DNA of 64,000 nt from Planctomycetota bacterium (GTDB lineage Bacteria; Planctomycetota; SZUA-567; H5-PLA8), in the NCBI GenBank assembly GCA_016200135.1, contig JACQFI010000037.1, positions 114,455 to 178,454 of the forward strand, given 5' to 3'. The position numbers were made by a program, and so were the translations under genes. A model generated the notes under the pieces. That model made no database searches and was not told where the DNA came from. It was given only the letters and a program-made list of their open reading frames with translations. Shown in pieces: positions 35,981-44,265 of the stretch; position 1 is the stretch's first letter; every line of letters begins with the position of its first letter.

Positions 35981-36793
35981 TCACTCCGAGACCACCCAAC
36001 CCGTGTCGGGATTGTATTCGGTCAAGGCGTTGACGATCTTGGCCGTGTCGGGCCCGAGGTCCTTCTGATAAACGGTGCCCGTGTTGTTGATGAGGAACGT
36101 GTTGCGCCCGGCGCCGTCGTAGCTCGCGGGGCAAGCGACCAGCGCGTAGCCCTGAGTCATATTACCGTTCACGACGTAACTCTTTCGGCCTCCCGGCGCA
36201 TTGGGGCCTTGGCCGGTCAGCACCTTGAAGACATAGCCCGCCTTCGGCTGGGCAACTTCAGGCGCGCCTTCGGCCGCGGCAAAGGCCGCATCCACAAGCG
36301 TCAGGTTGCCCGTGCCAGCGGTCTTCTCGTAGAGGCTATTCGCGCCGGAGATCGTCAGCGAGTACTCCAGCACGCCGTCGCTATCCCAATCGGTGCGGCG
36401 GTAGATGTCCTGGGCTTCGGCGTAGGTCTTGCAGGCGGCGATGGGAGCGGACTCTCCACCTCCCCATGGTGGACGGCTTCGCAGTAAGGTTATATATAGC
36501 CCGACTCCTCCAATAGGAAGCCAGCTTAAAAAAATGCTCAAGAAGAGGGTGACGAGCTTACGCCGTAGATGCAGTGCCATTCCAGGTAATAACAATCGAT
36601 TCAAAAACATGGCCGAAAAGGAAGCGAACCCAAAGGCAAAGTAGAGACCAATCACATATTCTTCATGCCCTAGAAAGTGAGGTGCCAACACATGAAGGAA
36701 AAAAAAGCAGCCCAGGAAAGCAGAAATAGAGGTGAGCAATAATTCAAACAAGCTGAATTGAAATCGCGATTTACCTTTTGTCATCTCATCCAT
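35981..36793 (-). CDS. Membrane-anchored DUF2950-like protein (first of trio)
   Basis: 270 residues. Residues 1-105 form three or four hydrophobic segments opening RFQFSLFELLLTSISAF. Residues 106-125 read TLLRSRPPWGGGESAPIAACK, where the pilin RMAANES stretch has been altered but LLRSR and IAACK remain. The C-terminal module is nearly identical to that of the pilin at 1311-1886: DWDSDGVLEYSLTISGANSL, TLVDAAFAAAEG, YQKDLGPDTAK, NPDTGWVVSE. The N-terminal coding half (36440-36793) is AT-rich and the C-terminal half GC-rich, which supports recent joining of two pieces. Promoter expected in the spacer upstream. Confidence 0.8.
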   Translation of the reverse strand: MDEMTKGKSRFQFSLFELLLTSISAFLGCFFFLHVLAPHFLGHEEYVIGLYFAFGFASFSAMFLNRLLLPGMALHLRRKLVTLFLSIFLSWLPIGGVGLYITLLRSRPPWGGGESAPIAACKTYAEAQDIYRRTDWDSDGVLEYSLTISGANSLYEKTAGTGNLTLVDAAFAAAEGAPEVAQPKAGYVFKVLTGQGPNAPGGRKSYVVNGNMTQGYALVACPASYDGAGRNTFLINNTGTVYQKDLGPDTAKIVNALTEYNPDTGWVVSE

Positions 36794-36828
36794 TTCTTTG
36801 TCTCCACGTATCTAGTGGGTCTAAACTT

Positions 36829-37098
36829 TCATTTGACGTAAATTTCGTATTCACGATCAGCCGATGATTGGAACACGCACATGCCCAAAAATGTCAGCGC
36901 GGTGACAAAAAGCAGGTCGCGCAAATCGACTGGAAGCGTGCACGTTGCGTTTTGGGCGTCATTTGAGAATAGAATTCCCCTGGGCCAGCCTATAAGGCTG
37001 ACAAAATTTGTTATTCGGACGAGACGATAAATGAAATTGCAAAGGCGATGCCATTTGCGGACGGCGGAGCGTACGGAATTCCCATCAATTTCCTGCAC
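36829..37098 (-). pseudogene. Possible gene remnant of the FSL/RDL membrane family
   Basis: An open frame of 89 codons whose first 50 residues look unlike a protein core. It ends with VDLRDLLFVTALTFLGMCVF and then a short polar tail. This matches the opening helix of the gene at 38410-39075 (SFRDLWLLTLFTYFGLRLCV) in pattern and spacing, and stops where that protein continues. It may be the truncated 5' end of a decayed family member. Evidence is thin, and chance similarity of a hydrophobic stretch is possible. Confidence 0.3.
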
Positions 37099-37148
37099 AG
37101 AAATTCCGAAAGGAAGAAAGCGATGCGCTTAAAACTGCCGGACAAATG

Positions 37149-37222
37149 AACCGCCGAGACGCCAGGAGATTTTAAATCCTCTAAAAAATCCGGCCTTGGC
37201 GCATTTGGTGTCTTGGCGGTTA
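37149..37222. repeat. Dispersed palindromic repeat, copy 3
   Basis: AACCGCCGAGACGCCAGGAG opens the left arm and TTGGTGTCTTGGCGGTT closes the right, with TTGGCGCA just inside. Outer arms are nearly perfect inverted copies. It stands in the spacer before the oxidoreductase gene. Confidence 0.72.
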
Positions 37223-37360
37223 ATCATTCCGGTCGGCCATTCCCAATGAGGTCCGCCCCGTTCTCGACTTGGCATCCCGCCCGCGTCTTCTAGAAATGCC
37301 GGACTGATTGCTTCGGCAAAATGCCAAGGTTGCCCAACGTCCACGTTGAAAGGGGAACGC

Positions 37361-38401
37361 ATGTCTTCCGTCGTGCGCTGCGCGGTGATCGGGCTGGGAA
37401 TGGGTTCGGGCCACGCCAAGGGGTATCTTGAATGCCCCGATGCCAAGCTCGTCGCGGTCTGTGACCTCGACCCCAAGCGCCTGGATAAGTTCAAGGAGCA
37501 CGTCGGCGCCGACGGCTGTTACAACGACCACAAGAAAATGCTGCGCGAACTTGAGCCGGACCTGGTCAGCGTCGCGCTGCCGAACTTTCTGCATGCGCCG
37601 GTGAGCATCGACGCGCTGCGCGCGGGTGCGCATGTGCTGTGCGAGAAGCCGATGGCGCTGAACGTGAAGGCCGCTCAGCAGATGATCAAAGAGGCCGAGA
37701 AGGCGCGCCGCAAGCTCGGCATCAATCTCTCGTACCGCTTTACGGGGCCGGCGCGGGCGCTGAAAGACCTCTCCGACGAGGGCTTCCTCGGCAAGCCGTA
37801 CCATGCTTCGACGCGCTGGACGCGGCGCGACGGCTTTCCCGGCTTTGGTAGCTGGTTCGGGCAGAAGAAATTGAGCGGCGGCGGGCCGCTGATCGATCTG
37901 GGCGTGCACCGCATCGACCTCGCGATGTGGCTGATGGGGTCGCCCGAGCCCGAAACGGTGAGCGGCAGCGCGCATTACCAGATCGGCGTGCCGCGCGCGA
38001 AGGCCACGGGCAAGACCTTTGACGTGGAGGACCTCGCGGCGGGATTCATCCGCTTTAAGAACGGTGCGTCGCTCGTCTTTGAGATCTCCTGGGGCAACCA
38101 CCAGGCGCAGCGCGAGAAGATGGGCACCGAGGTGATCGGCACGAAGGGCGCGCTGGTCCACCGCAACGAGGGCGAGGGCTACGACTTCGTCGGCGAGTAC
38201 TTCCGCGACTTAAAAGGACATAAGTTCAACGGCCGCGTGCATAGCGCGATCGGATCGATCGCCAGCGCGTACACCGAGATGGTGCGTGCGGTGAAGCACA
38301 ACACGAAGCCGCTCGCCGACGGCCACGACGGCCTGCGCATCCAGCGCGTGCTCGACGGGATCTACAAGAGCGCGAAGCTGGGGCGTGAGGTGAAAGTATG
38401 A
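37361..38401 (+). CDS. Gfo/Idh/MocA family oxidoreductase
   Basis: 346-residue NAD(P)-dependent oxidoreductase that typically oxidises a sugar, inositol or sugar-linked alcohol. Rossmann motif VIGLGMGSGHAKGYLE near the N-terminus, the family hallmark CEKPMALN (EKP lysine) near residue 100, and the substrate-side GGGPLIDLGVHRIDLAMWLMG carrying the catalytic Asp/His pair. No signal peptide, so cytoplasmic. AAAGGGG lies 5 bases before the ATG at 37361. It stands alone among minus-strand DUF2950-like genes. Substrate unknown; neighbouring glycosidase and other sugar genes make a sugar likely. Confidence 0.93.
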   Translation: MSSVVRCAVIGLGMGSGHAKGYLECPDAKLVAVCDLDPKRLDKFKEHVGADGCYNDHKKMLRELEPDLVSVALPNFLHAPVSIDALRAGAHVLCEKPMALNVKAAQQMIKEAEKARRKLGINLSYRFTGPARALKDLSDEGFLGKPYHASTRWTRRDGFPGFGSWFGQKKLSGGGPLIDLGVHRIDLAMWLMGSPEPETVSGSAHYQIGVPRAKATGKTFDVEDLAAGFIRFKNGASLVFEISWGNHQAQREKMGTEVIGTKGALVHRNEGEGYDFVGEYFRDLKGHKFNGRVHSAIGSIASAYTEMVRAVKHNTKPLADGHDGLRIQRVLDGIYKSAKLGREVKV

Positions 38402-38409
38402 CCGGGCAA

Positions 38410-39075
38410 TTATTCTGAGACAACCCAAGAGATGTTGTCATCGTGTTTCGTCGGTGTGGCTTCTTGATAGACCGCCCCCGTGTCGTTGATTCGAAACGAG
38501 CTAAGTCCTGTATTTCCATAACCTGTTGGTGGTGCTGTAAGCCCCATAGAAAAAGAAGGAGTATTGTTGTTCCGGTATTTTGCAGGTTGTCCTGTAAGCA
38601 CGCTAAAAACATATCCCCCACATTTGGGCTGTGCCGTTCCTGGGCTGCCAGCGGCAGCCGCAAAAGCTTTGTCTACGAGCGAAAGATCGTACGCAGGCTT
38701 TTCAGGCCAGTGAAAGCATTCGTTGAGCAGCCTTGGCGATACGTTGCAGGTTCCCCACCAGACGAGTGGCAACAATATCCAGACGGCCCATTGGGAAGTA
38801 TTTTTGCAGTGCTTGAAATTCGCACATAGCCATAGGCAGCCAAAAAAGAAAATGGAAGTGGTCAAGATCACCAAGAGGCAACTTACGACGATCATCCAAA
38901 ACTCGGAGCGTATCATGTCCTCATCGCTGAACTTCGCGTCTGCAACCATTCCAGGCACGCACAGGCGCAGTCCAAAGTAAGTGAACAATGTTAGCAGCCA
39001 TAAATCCCTGAATGAATATTGAACGGATTTCCCGTTCGCCGTTCCTGATTTTGACGGTTCGTGCATAGTTCTCAC
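38410..39075 (-). CDS. Short membrane protein with partial DUF2950-like module
   Basis: 221 residues. Membrane segments at about 25-45, 58-82 and 92-110, opening SFRDLWLLTLFTYFGLRLCV. The module's first half (ESAAIAACK and the DWDSDG loop) is missing; the text resumes at DLSLVDKAFAAAAGSPGTAQ, followed by GYVFSVLTGQ, GLTAPPTGYG, RINDTGAVYQEAT and ISWVVSE. It is therefore an internally deleted relative of the trio. Codon use is markedly more AT-rich than in the neighbouring genes. GGAGG lies seven bases before GTG 39075, the preferred start; an in-frame ATG follows at 39066. The stop lies 8 bases from the oxidoreductase stop (convergent). Confidence 0.72.
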   Translation of the reverse strand: MRTMHEPSKSGTANGKSVQYSFRDLWLLTLFTYFGLRLCVPGMVADAKFSDEDMIRSEFWMIVVSCLLVILTTSIFFFGCLWLCANFKHCKNTSQWAVWILLPLVWWGTCNVSPRLLNECFHWPEKPAYDLSLVDKAFAAAAGSPGTAQPKCGGYVFSVLTGQPAKYRNNNTPSFSMGLTAPPTGYGNTGLSSFRINDTGAVYQEATPTKHDDNISWVVSE

Positions 39076-39188
39076 GGTCCATCCTCCGCCGCGACCTGTC
39101 CGATTGGACGCAAGGCCAAACGTCTGCCTTCATGCGGGCTCTTTTATTTTGAATTGAATTCCAGATGGAATGCGAAAGGTCGAAGCGC

Positions 39189-40340
39189 TTACGGCTTGCG
39201 TTTTTGTTCTGTTTCCGCGGGCGCGGCGATTGGCTGCGTCTGAAGTTTGTCTTTGGCCTCGGCGAGCTTCTCGCGAAAGACCTTGGCGAGCGCTTTGCTG
39301 TCCTGCAGGCGCATCGTAGTGTCGGCGGCCCGGCGGCCGTTCTCCCAGCGCTCGTTCCACCACGAGAAGCCCGCGACGTTGGGCCATTTGTGCGCGAGGA
39401 CGCCGTCGAGCGCCTCCGCGGCCCACTTGTCGGCCGAGACTTTGCGATGCCCTGCCGCACAACCGAATTCCGCAACGATCACGGGCTTGTCCGGCGCCAT
39501 TTTGTGAAGGCGCTTGTATGCCTTGTCCATCTGCGGCGCGAAGTCCTCGGCCTCGTTGTCTTCCGGTGTCTTCGGGCCGTAGACGCTCACGGCGAGCCAG
39601 TCGGCGTAGTCGTCGCCCGGATAATAGTTCGCAAAGCGGTTCCACTTATCGTCGGGCGCATCGTCGGCGTTGACGTGGAAGACCCACACGACGTTGCGCG
39701 CGCCCTCGCCGCGAACGATATCGACGATGTGCCGGTACGCGGCGACGAAGCGTTCGGGGCCGTCGGCCTTCTCGGGATCGCCGAAGCCCTTGGTGTCGTC
39801 CGCGCCGTTCCATTTTCCGTTCCAGGGGAACCATTCGCCGTTGCATTCGGTGCCGTATTCGGCGAGCAGCGGCGACGCGAAGGCCTTGGCTTGCGCGCCC
39901 CACTTCTTGATATCCGCGTCGAACTTGCCGGCGATGAGCGCGTCGAGCGTGAAGAGCGGCTCGCGCTTGTTCTCCTTTGAAGAGGAGCGCAGCATCAGGC
40001 GGATGAAAGGGATTGCGCCTGTTTTGCGAATCCACTGCGCCGTAACGAGCGGAAATTCGCGGCTGCGGAACCAGTTGTTCGAGAAGTAGACCCACGCCGC
40101 GGATTGGCCCGCCGCGTTCTGATAGGCGGCCAGATCGGCCTCGGCGATGTCGTCTTCCTCGCCGCTCTTTCCGCCAGGGTAGACGCCATGGTAGAGCTTG
40201 CCCGCCGGCGGCGGGGCGAGCCGCTGAAGCGGGTGTTCGGGTTTCGGATCGAGCGGCTCGGCGGAAGATGCCATTCCGGCGCCGCAAAAAGCCAGTGGCA
40301 GTGCGAGGGCAAAGGCGAGGGCTGCTACGCGTGCGCGCAT
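39189..40340 (-). CDS. Secreted glycoside hydrolase, GH26-like (beta-mannanase/xylanase type)
   Basis: 383 residues. Signal peptide MRARVAALAFALALPLAFC. TIM-barrel features: AAWVYFSNNWF (strand 2), FIRLML (strand 3), YGTECNGEWFPW with probable acid/base Glu165, VVWVFHVNAD, and VIVAEFGCA with probable nucleophile Glu291. The pattern, acid/base Glu before N-G-x-W and nucleophile in AEFG, fits GH26. Substrate may be mannan, xylan or a mixed glucan. The C-terminal tail is charged. Starts three bases after the dnaE stop on the same strand, so it may share that message. Fits with the acetyl-esterase and sugar-acid dehydratase elsewhere in the window. Confidence 0.82.
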   Translation of the reverse strand: MRARVAALAFALALPLAFCGAGMASSAEPLDPKPEHPLQRLAPPPAGKLYHGVYPGGKSGEEDDIAEADLAAYQNAAGQSAAWVYFSNNWFRSREFPLVTAQWIRKTGAIPFIRLMLRSSSKENKREPLFTLDALIAGKFDADIKKWGAQAKAFASPLLAEYGTECNGEWFPWNGKWNGADDTKGFGDPEKADGPERFVAAYRHIVDIVRGEGARNVVWVFHVNADDAPDDKWNRFANYYPGDDYADWLAVSVYGPKTPEDNEAEDFAPQMDKAYKRLHKMAPDKPVIVAEFGCAAGHRKVSADKWAAEALDGVLAHKWPNVAGFSWWNERWENGRRAADTTMRLQDSKALAKVFREKLAEAKDKLQTQPIAAPAETEQKRKP

Positions 40341-40343
40341 CGT

Positions 40344-41930
40344 TCAGCCGCGTCCGTTGCCGCGGCGCTTCCAGGCCGGTTCGGCCGGGCGGTGGGCCTT
40401 GTTGTTCTGCCCGGCGACGCGCACCGCGCCTCGGGGAAGCTGATGGTGCAGCCCGGCGAAGAGCGCGGACGAGGGCTTCACGCGCACTTTCGAGCCGCCG
40501 CGCACGAGCACCGTGGCCGGGGCGCCCGCGCCTTCTTCGAGTTCGAGCTGGAACCAGACGTCGATTGATCCCGGGTGCGCTTTCAGCAGGCCGACGAGCG
40601 ATTCGATGCGCGAAGACATGGCCTTCGCGTCCAGCAGGCTGTGGCCGTTCCCGTTTCCATTCTTCTTGGACGCACCGTTACCGTTTCCGTTTTTGGGGCC
40701 GAGTGCGAGCTGCGGGTCGTCCTGCCGCAGGGTGATGCTGATGGCGCTTAGATGCCGCCGCACCGCGTCGTCGAGCGTGAAGAGCTCCTCGACGAGCAGT
40801 GAGAGGCCCATGTCGCCGTTCTTGATCTTGCCGCGGAAGAAGAGAATCACGTCGGGCTTGATGAGCTCCTTGTACTTCTCGTAGGTGCGCGGGAAGACGA
40901 CGGCCTGCGTCGAGCCCGAGAAGTCTTCGATGTCGAGCACGGCCATTTTCTCGCCGCGCTCGCGCGTGGTCTTGCTCTGCACGGCGTTGACGTACGCGCC
41001 GAGCACGACCTCGTAGCCGTCGGGGATCTCGGTGAGCTGCTTGATCGGCTTCGACGAGAGGCCCTCGATGATCTCGCGCACGTCGGCCAGCGGATGGCCG
41101 GAAAAGTAGAAGCCCAAGACCTTCTTTTCTTCCTCCAGGCGCTGGGCGTCGGGCCAGTCGGGCACCTGCGGGAGTTTGGGGCGCGCGGACTCGCCGCCGT
41201 CGCCGCCGAAGAGCGAGCCCTGGCCGGACTCGCGGTCGCGCCGCTGGGCCGCGCCGTTGGCCATGGCGTCCTCGAGCGCGGCCATCAGGCGCCCGCGCCC
41301 GCCCTCGTCGGCGATGCGATCGAACGCGCCGCTCTTGACGAGGCTCTCGAGGCAGCCCTTGTTCGCGGCCCGGGCGTCGACGCGTTCGCAGAATTCGTGA
41401 AGGTCCTTGAACAGCCCGTTCTTCTGACGCTCCTCGACGATGCTCTCGACGGCCTTCTCGCCCACGCCCTTCACCGCGCCGAGGCTGAAGCGCAGCGTCT
41501 TGCCGTCGGGCTCGATCTGCCAATACGTGGCGGAGGTGTTGACGTCAGGGCCGGCGATCTCGAGGCCGATGCGGCGCGCCTCGTCGATGTAGATCACCAT
41601 GTCGTCGGTGTTGCCCTGGCGCAGCGAGAGCAGCGCGGCCATGTACTCGGCGGTGTAGTTGGCCTTCAGCCAGGCCGTCTGGTAGGCGACAAGCGCATAC
41701 GCCGCCGCGTGCGACTTGTTGAAGCCGTACTCGGCGAACTTGGCGATCAATTCGTACAGCGCCTGCGCTTTCTCTTTCGGAATTTTCTTCTTCGCGCAGC
41801 CTTCGACGAACTGCGCGCCGTACTTCTCCATCAGGTCTTTCTTCTTCTTTCCCATCGCCTTGCGCAGGCTGTCAGCTTCGGAGAGCGTGAAGCCGGCCAG
41901 GCTGTTGGCGATCTGCATCACCTGTTCCTG
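40344..41930 (-). CDS. dnaE: DNA polymerase III subunit alpha, C-terminal part (continues after an in-frame TAG)
   Basis: 528 residues in the same frame as the N-terminal part, separated from it only by the TAG at 41931-41933. It begins with QEQVMQIANSLAGFTLSEAD, which in other DnaE proteins follows directly on TYGVIVY. It holds the rest of the polymerase fingers (FNKSHAAAYALVAYQTAWLK), the helix-hairpin-helix region and an OB-fold (KMAVLDIEDFSGSTQAVVF). An Asn/Gly-rich linker (NGNGNGASKKNGNGNG) precedes the tail. No other damage is visible. If re-initiated, GTG 41921 or ATG 41918 with AGGA upstream could serve, which leaves open a split polymerase. Confidence 0.85.
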   Translation of the reverse strand, partial: QEQVMQIANSLAGFTLSEADSLRKAMGKKKKDLMEKYGAQFVEGCAKKKIPKEKAQALYELIAKFAEYGFNKSHAAAYALVAYQTAWLKANYTAEYMAALLSLRQGNTDDMVIYIDEARRIGLEIAGPDVNTSATYWQIEPDGKTLRFSLGAVKGVGEKAVESIVEERQKNGLFKDLHEFCERVDARAANKGCLESLVKSGAFDRIADEGGRGRLMAALEDAMANGAAQRRDRESGQGSLFGGDGGESARPKLPQVPDWPDAQRLEEEKKVLGFYFSGHPLADVREIIEGLSSKPIKQLTEIPDGYEVVLGAYVNAVQSKTTRERGEKMAVLDIEDFSGSTQAVVFPRTYEKYKELIKPDVILFFRGKIKNGDMGLSLLVEELFTLDDAVRRHLSAISITLRQDDPQLALGPKNGNGNGASKKNGNGNGHSLLDAKAMSSRIESLVGLLKAHPGSIDVWFQLELEEGAGAPATVLVRGGSKVRVKPSSALFAGLHHQLPRGAVRVAGQNNKAHRPAEPAWKRRGNGRG

Positions 41931-44060
41931 CTAGACGATGCTGCCGTAGGTCTCTTTCAGGACGGGTTCGAGCTGCGGGAGCATGTAGTCGATCGGTTCG
42001 CGCCCGTGCTTGCGGCCGACGAAGGCGGGGATGTTCTGCATCGGGCCCGGACGGTACATGGCGTTGAGCGCGGTCAGGTCTTCCAGGCAGTCCGGTCGCG
42101 CTTCCATCAGCAGCTTGACCATGCCTTCGGATTCGAACTGGAAGATGCCCTTTGCTTCGCCGCGGTGCAGCATGCGGTAGGTCTTCATGTCGTCGAGCGG
42201 GATCGTGTTCAGGTCCACATCGACGTTGTGGCGCTGCTTGACGATCTTAAGCGCCAGAAAAAGTTCCGTGAGCGTCTGCAAACCCAGGAAGTCGATCTTC
42301 AGCAGCCCGACGCTGTCGATATGGTTCATCTCGAACTGCGTGAGCAGCATGCCGTCCTTGTCGCGGTAGAGCGGGCAGTACTCGGTGACGGGCTTGTCGG
42401 CGATGACGAGCCCTGCGGCGTGGCGGCCAGGGTTGCGCGCGAGGCCCTCGATGCGGCGCGCGGTATCGACGAGCTTCCGGACTTTTTCGTCGCCCTCGTA
42501 CAGGGACTTCAGATCGGGCTCGTCGTCGATGACGTACATGCCGTCGTCGTCGTCCTTGCGCGGCTGGAGCGTGACCTTGCGGCCCGGCGCGTTGGGGATC
42601 AGCTTCGCGATCTTGTCTACCTCGCCGAGCGGCCAGTCCATCACGCGGCCGAGGTCGCGGATGGCGCCCTTCGCGGCCATGCTGTTGAAGGTGATGATGC
42701 CGGCGGTGCAGTCGCGGCCGTACTTGTCCTGGACGTACTCGATGATCTCCCCGCGGCGGCTCTGGCAGAAGTCGATGTCGATATCCGGCATCTCGTTGCG
42801 CCCTTCGTTCACGAAGCGTTCGAAGAGCAACTTATACTTGAGCGGGTCGAGGTTGGTGATGCCGAGCGCGTAGCAGGCGATGCTGCCCGCCGCGCTGCCG
42901 CGGCCGGGGCCGACGGGAATGCCGCGCGCCGTGGCTTCGCGGATGATGTCCCAGACGATGAGCAGGTAGCCGACAAAGCCCATCTTCTGCAATACGCGCA
43001 GCTCTTCTTCCGCGCGCGTTTTCACTTCCGCGGAGAGTTTCGCGCCGTAGCGCTGCTTGAGGCCCTTCTCGACCTCGCGGCGGAAGAAGACCTCGGGGTC
43101 TTCGCCGCCGGGGATCGGGAAGACGGGATAGTGGTACTCGCCGAACTTGAGCTTCAAGTTGCAGCGCTCGGCGACTTCCAGTGTGTTGTTGAGCGCCTCC
43201 GGCATGTCCGGGAAGAGCAGCCGCATCTCTTCGCCGCTCTTCAGATAGAACTCGTCGCACGCGAACTTGAGGCGGTTGGTGTCGGAGATCAGCTTGCCGG
43301 TGCCGATGCAGAGCAGCGCGTCGTGGGCCGCGGCGTCCTCGCGGCTGGTGTAGTGGCTGTCGTTGGTCGCGATCAACTTGCCGCCGAACTCGCGCGCCAA
43401 CTTTATAATCGCCTCGTTGACCTTCTTCTGCGCGCGGGCCAGTTCGCGGGCGTCTTCGCTCGGATTCGCCGCGGCCATCGCGCCCGCCTGGTTCTGTAGT
43501 TCGAAGTAGAAGTTCTCTTTGCCGAAAATATCGAGGAAGACCCCCGCGACCTTGCGCGCGGCTTCGTAGTCTTTCTTCAAGATGGTCTGCGGGACCTCGC
43601 TGCCCAGGCAGCCGCTCGATGCGATGACCCCTTTGGCGTGCTTGGCGAGCATCTCGCGATCCACGCGCGGATGCATGTAGAAGCCTTCGGTGTAGGCGAG
43701 CGTCGAGAGCTTCATCAGGTTTTTGAAGCCGTCGAGGCTTGCCGCCCAGAGCAGGCAGTGGTGGTCGTACTCGCCCTCGATCTTTTCGCGCGTGGCTCGC
43801 GAGCGGCCGTCAGGGACGATGTAGGATTCGGTGCCGAGAATCGGCTTGAGGCCCGGCTTGCCTTCCTTCTCCGCGGCCTTGCTGGCCTCCAGGCACGCCT
43901 TGTAGAACTCGACCGCACCGAACATGTTTCCGTGGTCGGTAATCGCGAGCGCCTTCTGGCCCATCTTCTGGGCGCGCTTAATCAGGTCGCCGATTCGGGA
44001 CGCGCCGTCCAGGAGGCTGTACTGCGTATGCGTGTGAAGGTGACAGAAGTCGACCGGCAT
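41931..44060 (-). CDS. dnaE: DNA polymerase III subunit alpha, N-terminal part, ending at a premature TAG
   Basis: 709 residues of replicative polymerase. PHP domain (HLHTHTQYSLLDG, ITDHGNMFG, SGCLGSEVP), palm with catalytic aspartates in MPDIDIDFCQ, the third in LLKIDFLGLQ, and the fingers entry PGRGSAAGSIACYALG. Reading stops at TETYGSIV-type text (KETYGSIV) where a Tyr codon is expected before QEQVMQ; the sequence has TAG instead. One base change from TAC would restore a normal 1,238-residue DnaE. The ATG at 44060 is preferred to an upstream GTG at 44102 because it matches the usual N-terminus. Sequencing or assembly error, a real mutation, or a genuine split gene are all possible. Confidence 0.9.
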   Translation of the reverse strand: MPVDFCHLHTHTQYSLLDGASRIGDLIKRAQKMGQKALAITDHGNMFGAVEFYKACLEASKAAEKEGKPGLKPILGTESYIVPDGRSRATREKIEGEYDHHCLLWAASLDGFKNLMKLSTLAYTEGFYMHPRVDREMLAKHAKGVIASSGCLGSEVPQTILKKDYEAARKVAGVFLDIFGKENFYFELQNQAGAMAAANPSEDARELARAQKKVNEAIIKLAREFGGKLIATNDSHYTSREDAAAHDALLCIGTGKLISDTNRLKFACDEFYLKSGEEMRLLFPDMPEALNNTLEVAERCNLKLKFGEYHYPVFPIPGGEDPEVFFRREVEKGLKQRYGAKLSAEVKTRAEEELRVLQKMGFVGYLLIVWDIIREATARGIPVGPGRGSAAGSIACYALGITNLDPLKYKLLFERFVNEGRNEMPDIDIDFCQSRRGEIIEYVQDKYGRDCTAGIITFNSMAAKGAIRDLGRVMDWPLGEVDKIAKLIPNAPGRKVTLQPRKDDDDGMYVIDDEPDLKSLYEGDEKVRKLVDTARRIEGLARNPGRHAAGLVIADKPVTEYCPLYRDKDGMLLTQFEMNHIDSVGLLKIDFLGLQTLTELFLALKIVKQRHNVDVDLNTIPLDDMKTYRMLHRGEAKGIFQFESEGMVKLLMEARPDCLEDLTALNAMYRPGPMQNIPAFVGRKHGREPIDYMLPQLEPVLKETYGSIV

Positions 44061-44265
44061 GGGCGGCGGAACCTTTCGTAAGGTTGGAAATCCCCCAAAC
44101 ACAGTTTAGCGGTTTTTCGCGTCAGCGAAAGGATTGCGCCGTGCGCACAGGAGCATTTTGAACTCGAATCCTCGCGGGCACTCGGTTTACGAGTGGCCTG
44201 GAAATTGCTTTTTATCGATTGCACTTTAGCTATGCGGCGCATTTTGGGTCTTGGAAGACTTTAGC

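Larger units (their letters stand above)
36794..37360. other. Region between membrane-DUF2950 trio and oxidoreductase gene
   Basis: 567 bases of mixed composition, AT-rich in the left half. It holds a weak minus-strand frame at 36829-37098, the third copy of the dispersed palindrome at 37149-37222, and the ribosome site of the oxidoreductase gene (AAAGGGG) at 37350-37356. No other supported gene. Confidence 0.55.

Noticed and set aside
41094..43499. Open frame of about 800 codons on the plus strand opposite dnaE
   Set aside because: Antisense to dnaE, without homology-like motifs; composition is an inversion of the dnaE codons.
40344..44060. TAG reassigned to an amino acid in this organism
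   Set aside because: TAG serves as the normal stop of many intact genes in the window (acs, typA, pyrD, mobA and others), so readthrough of TAG in general would extend them.
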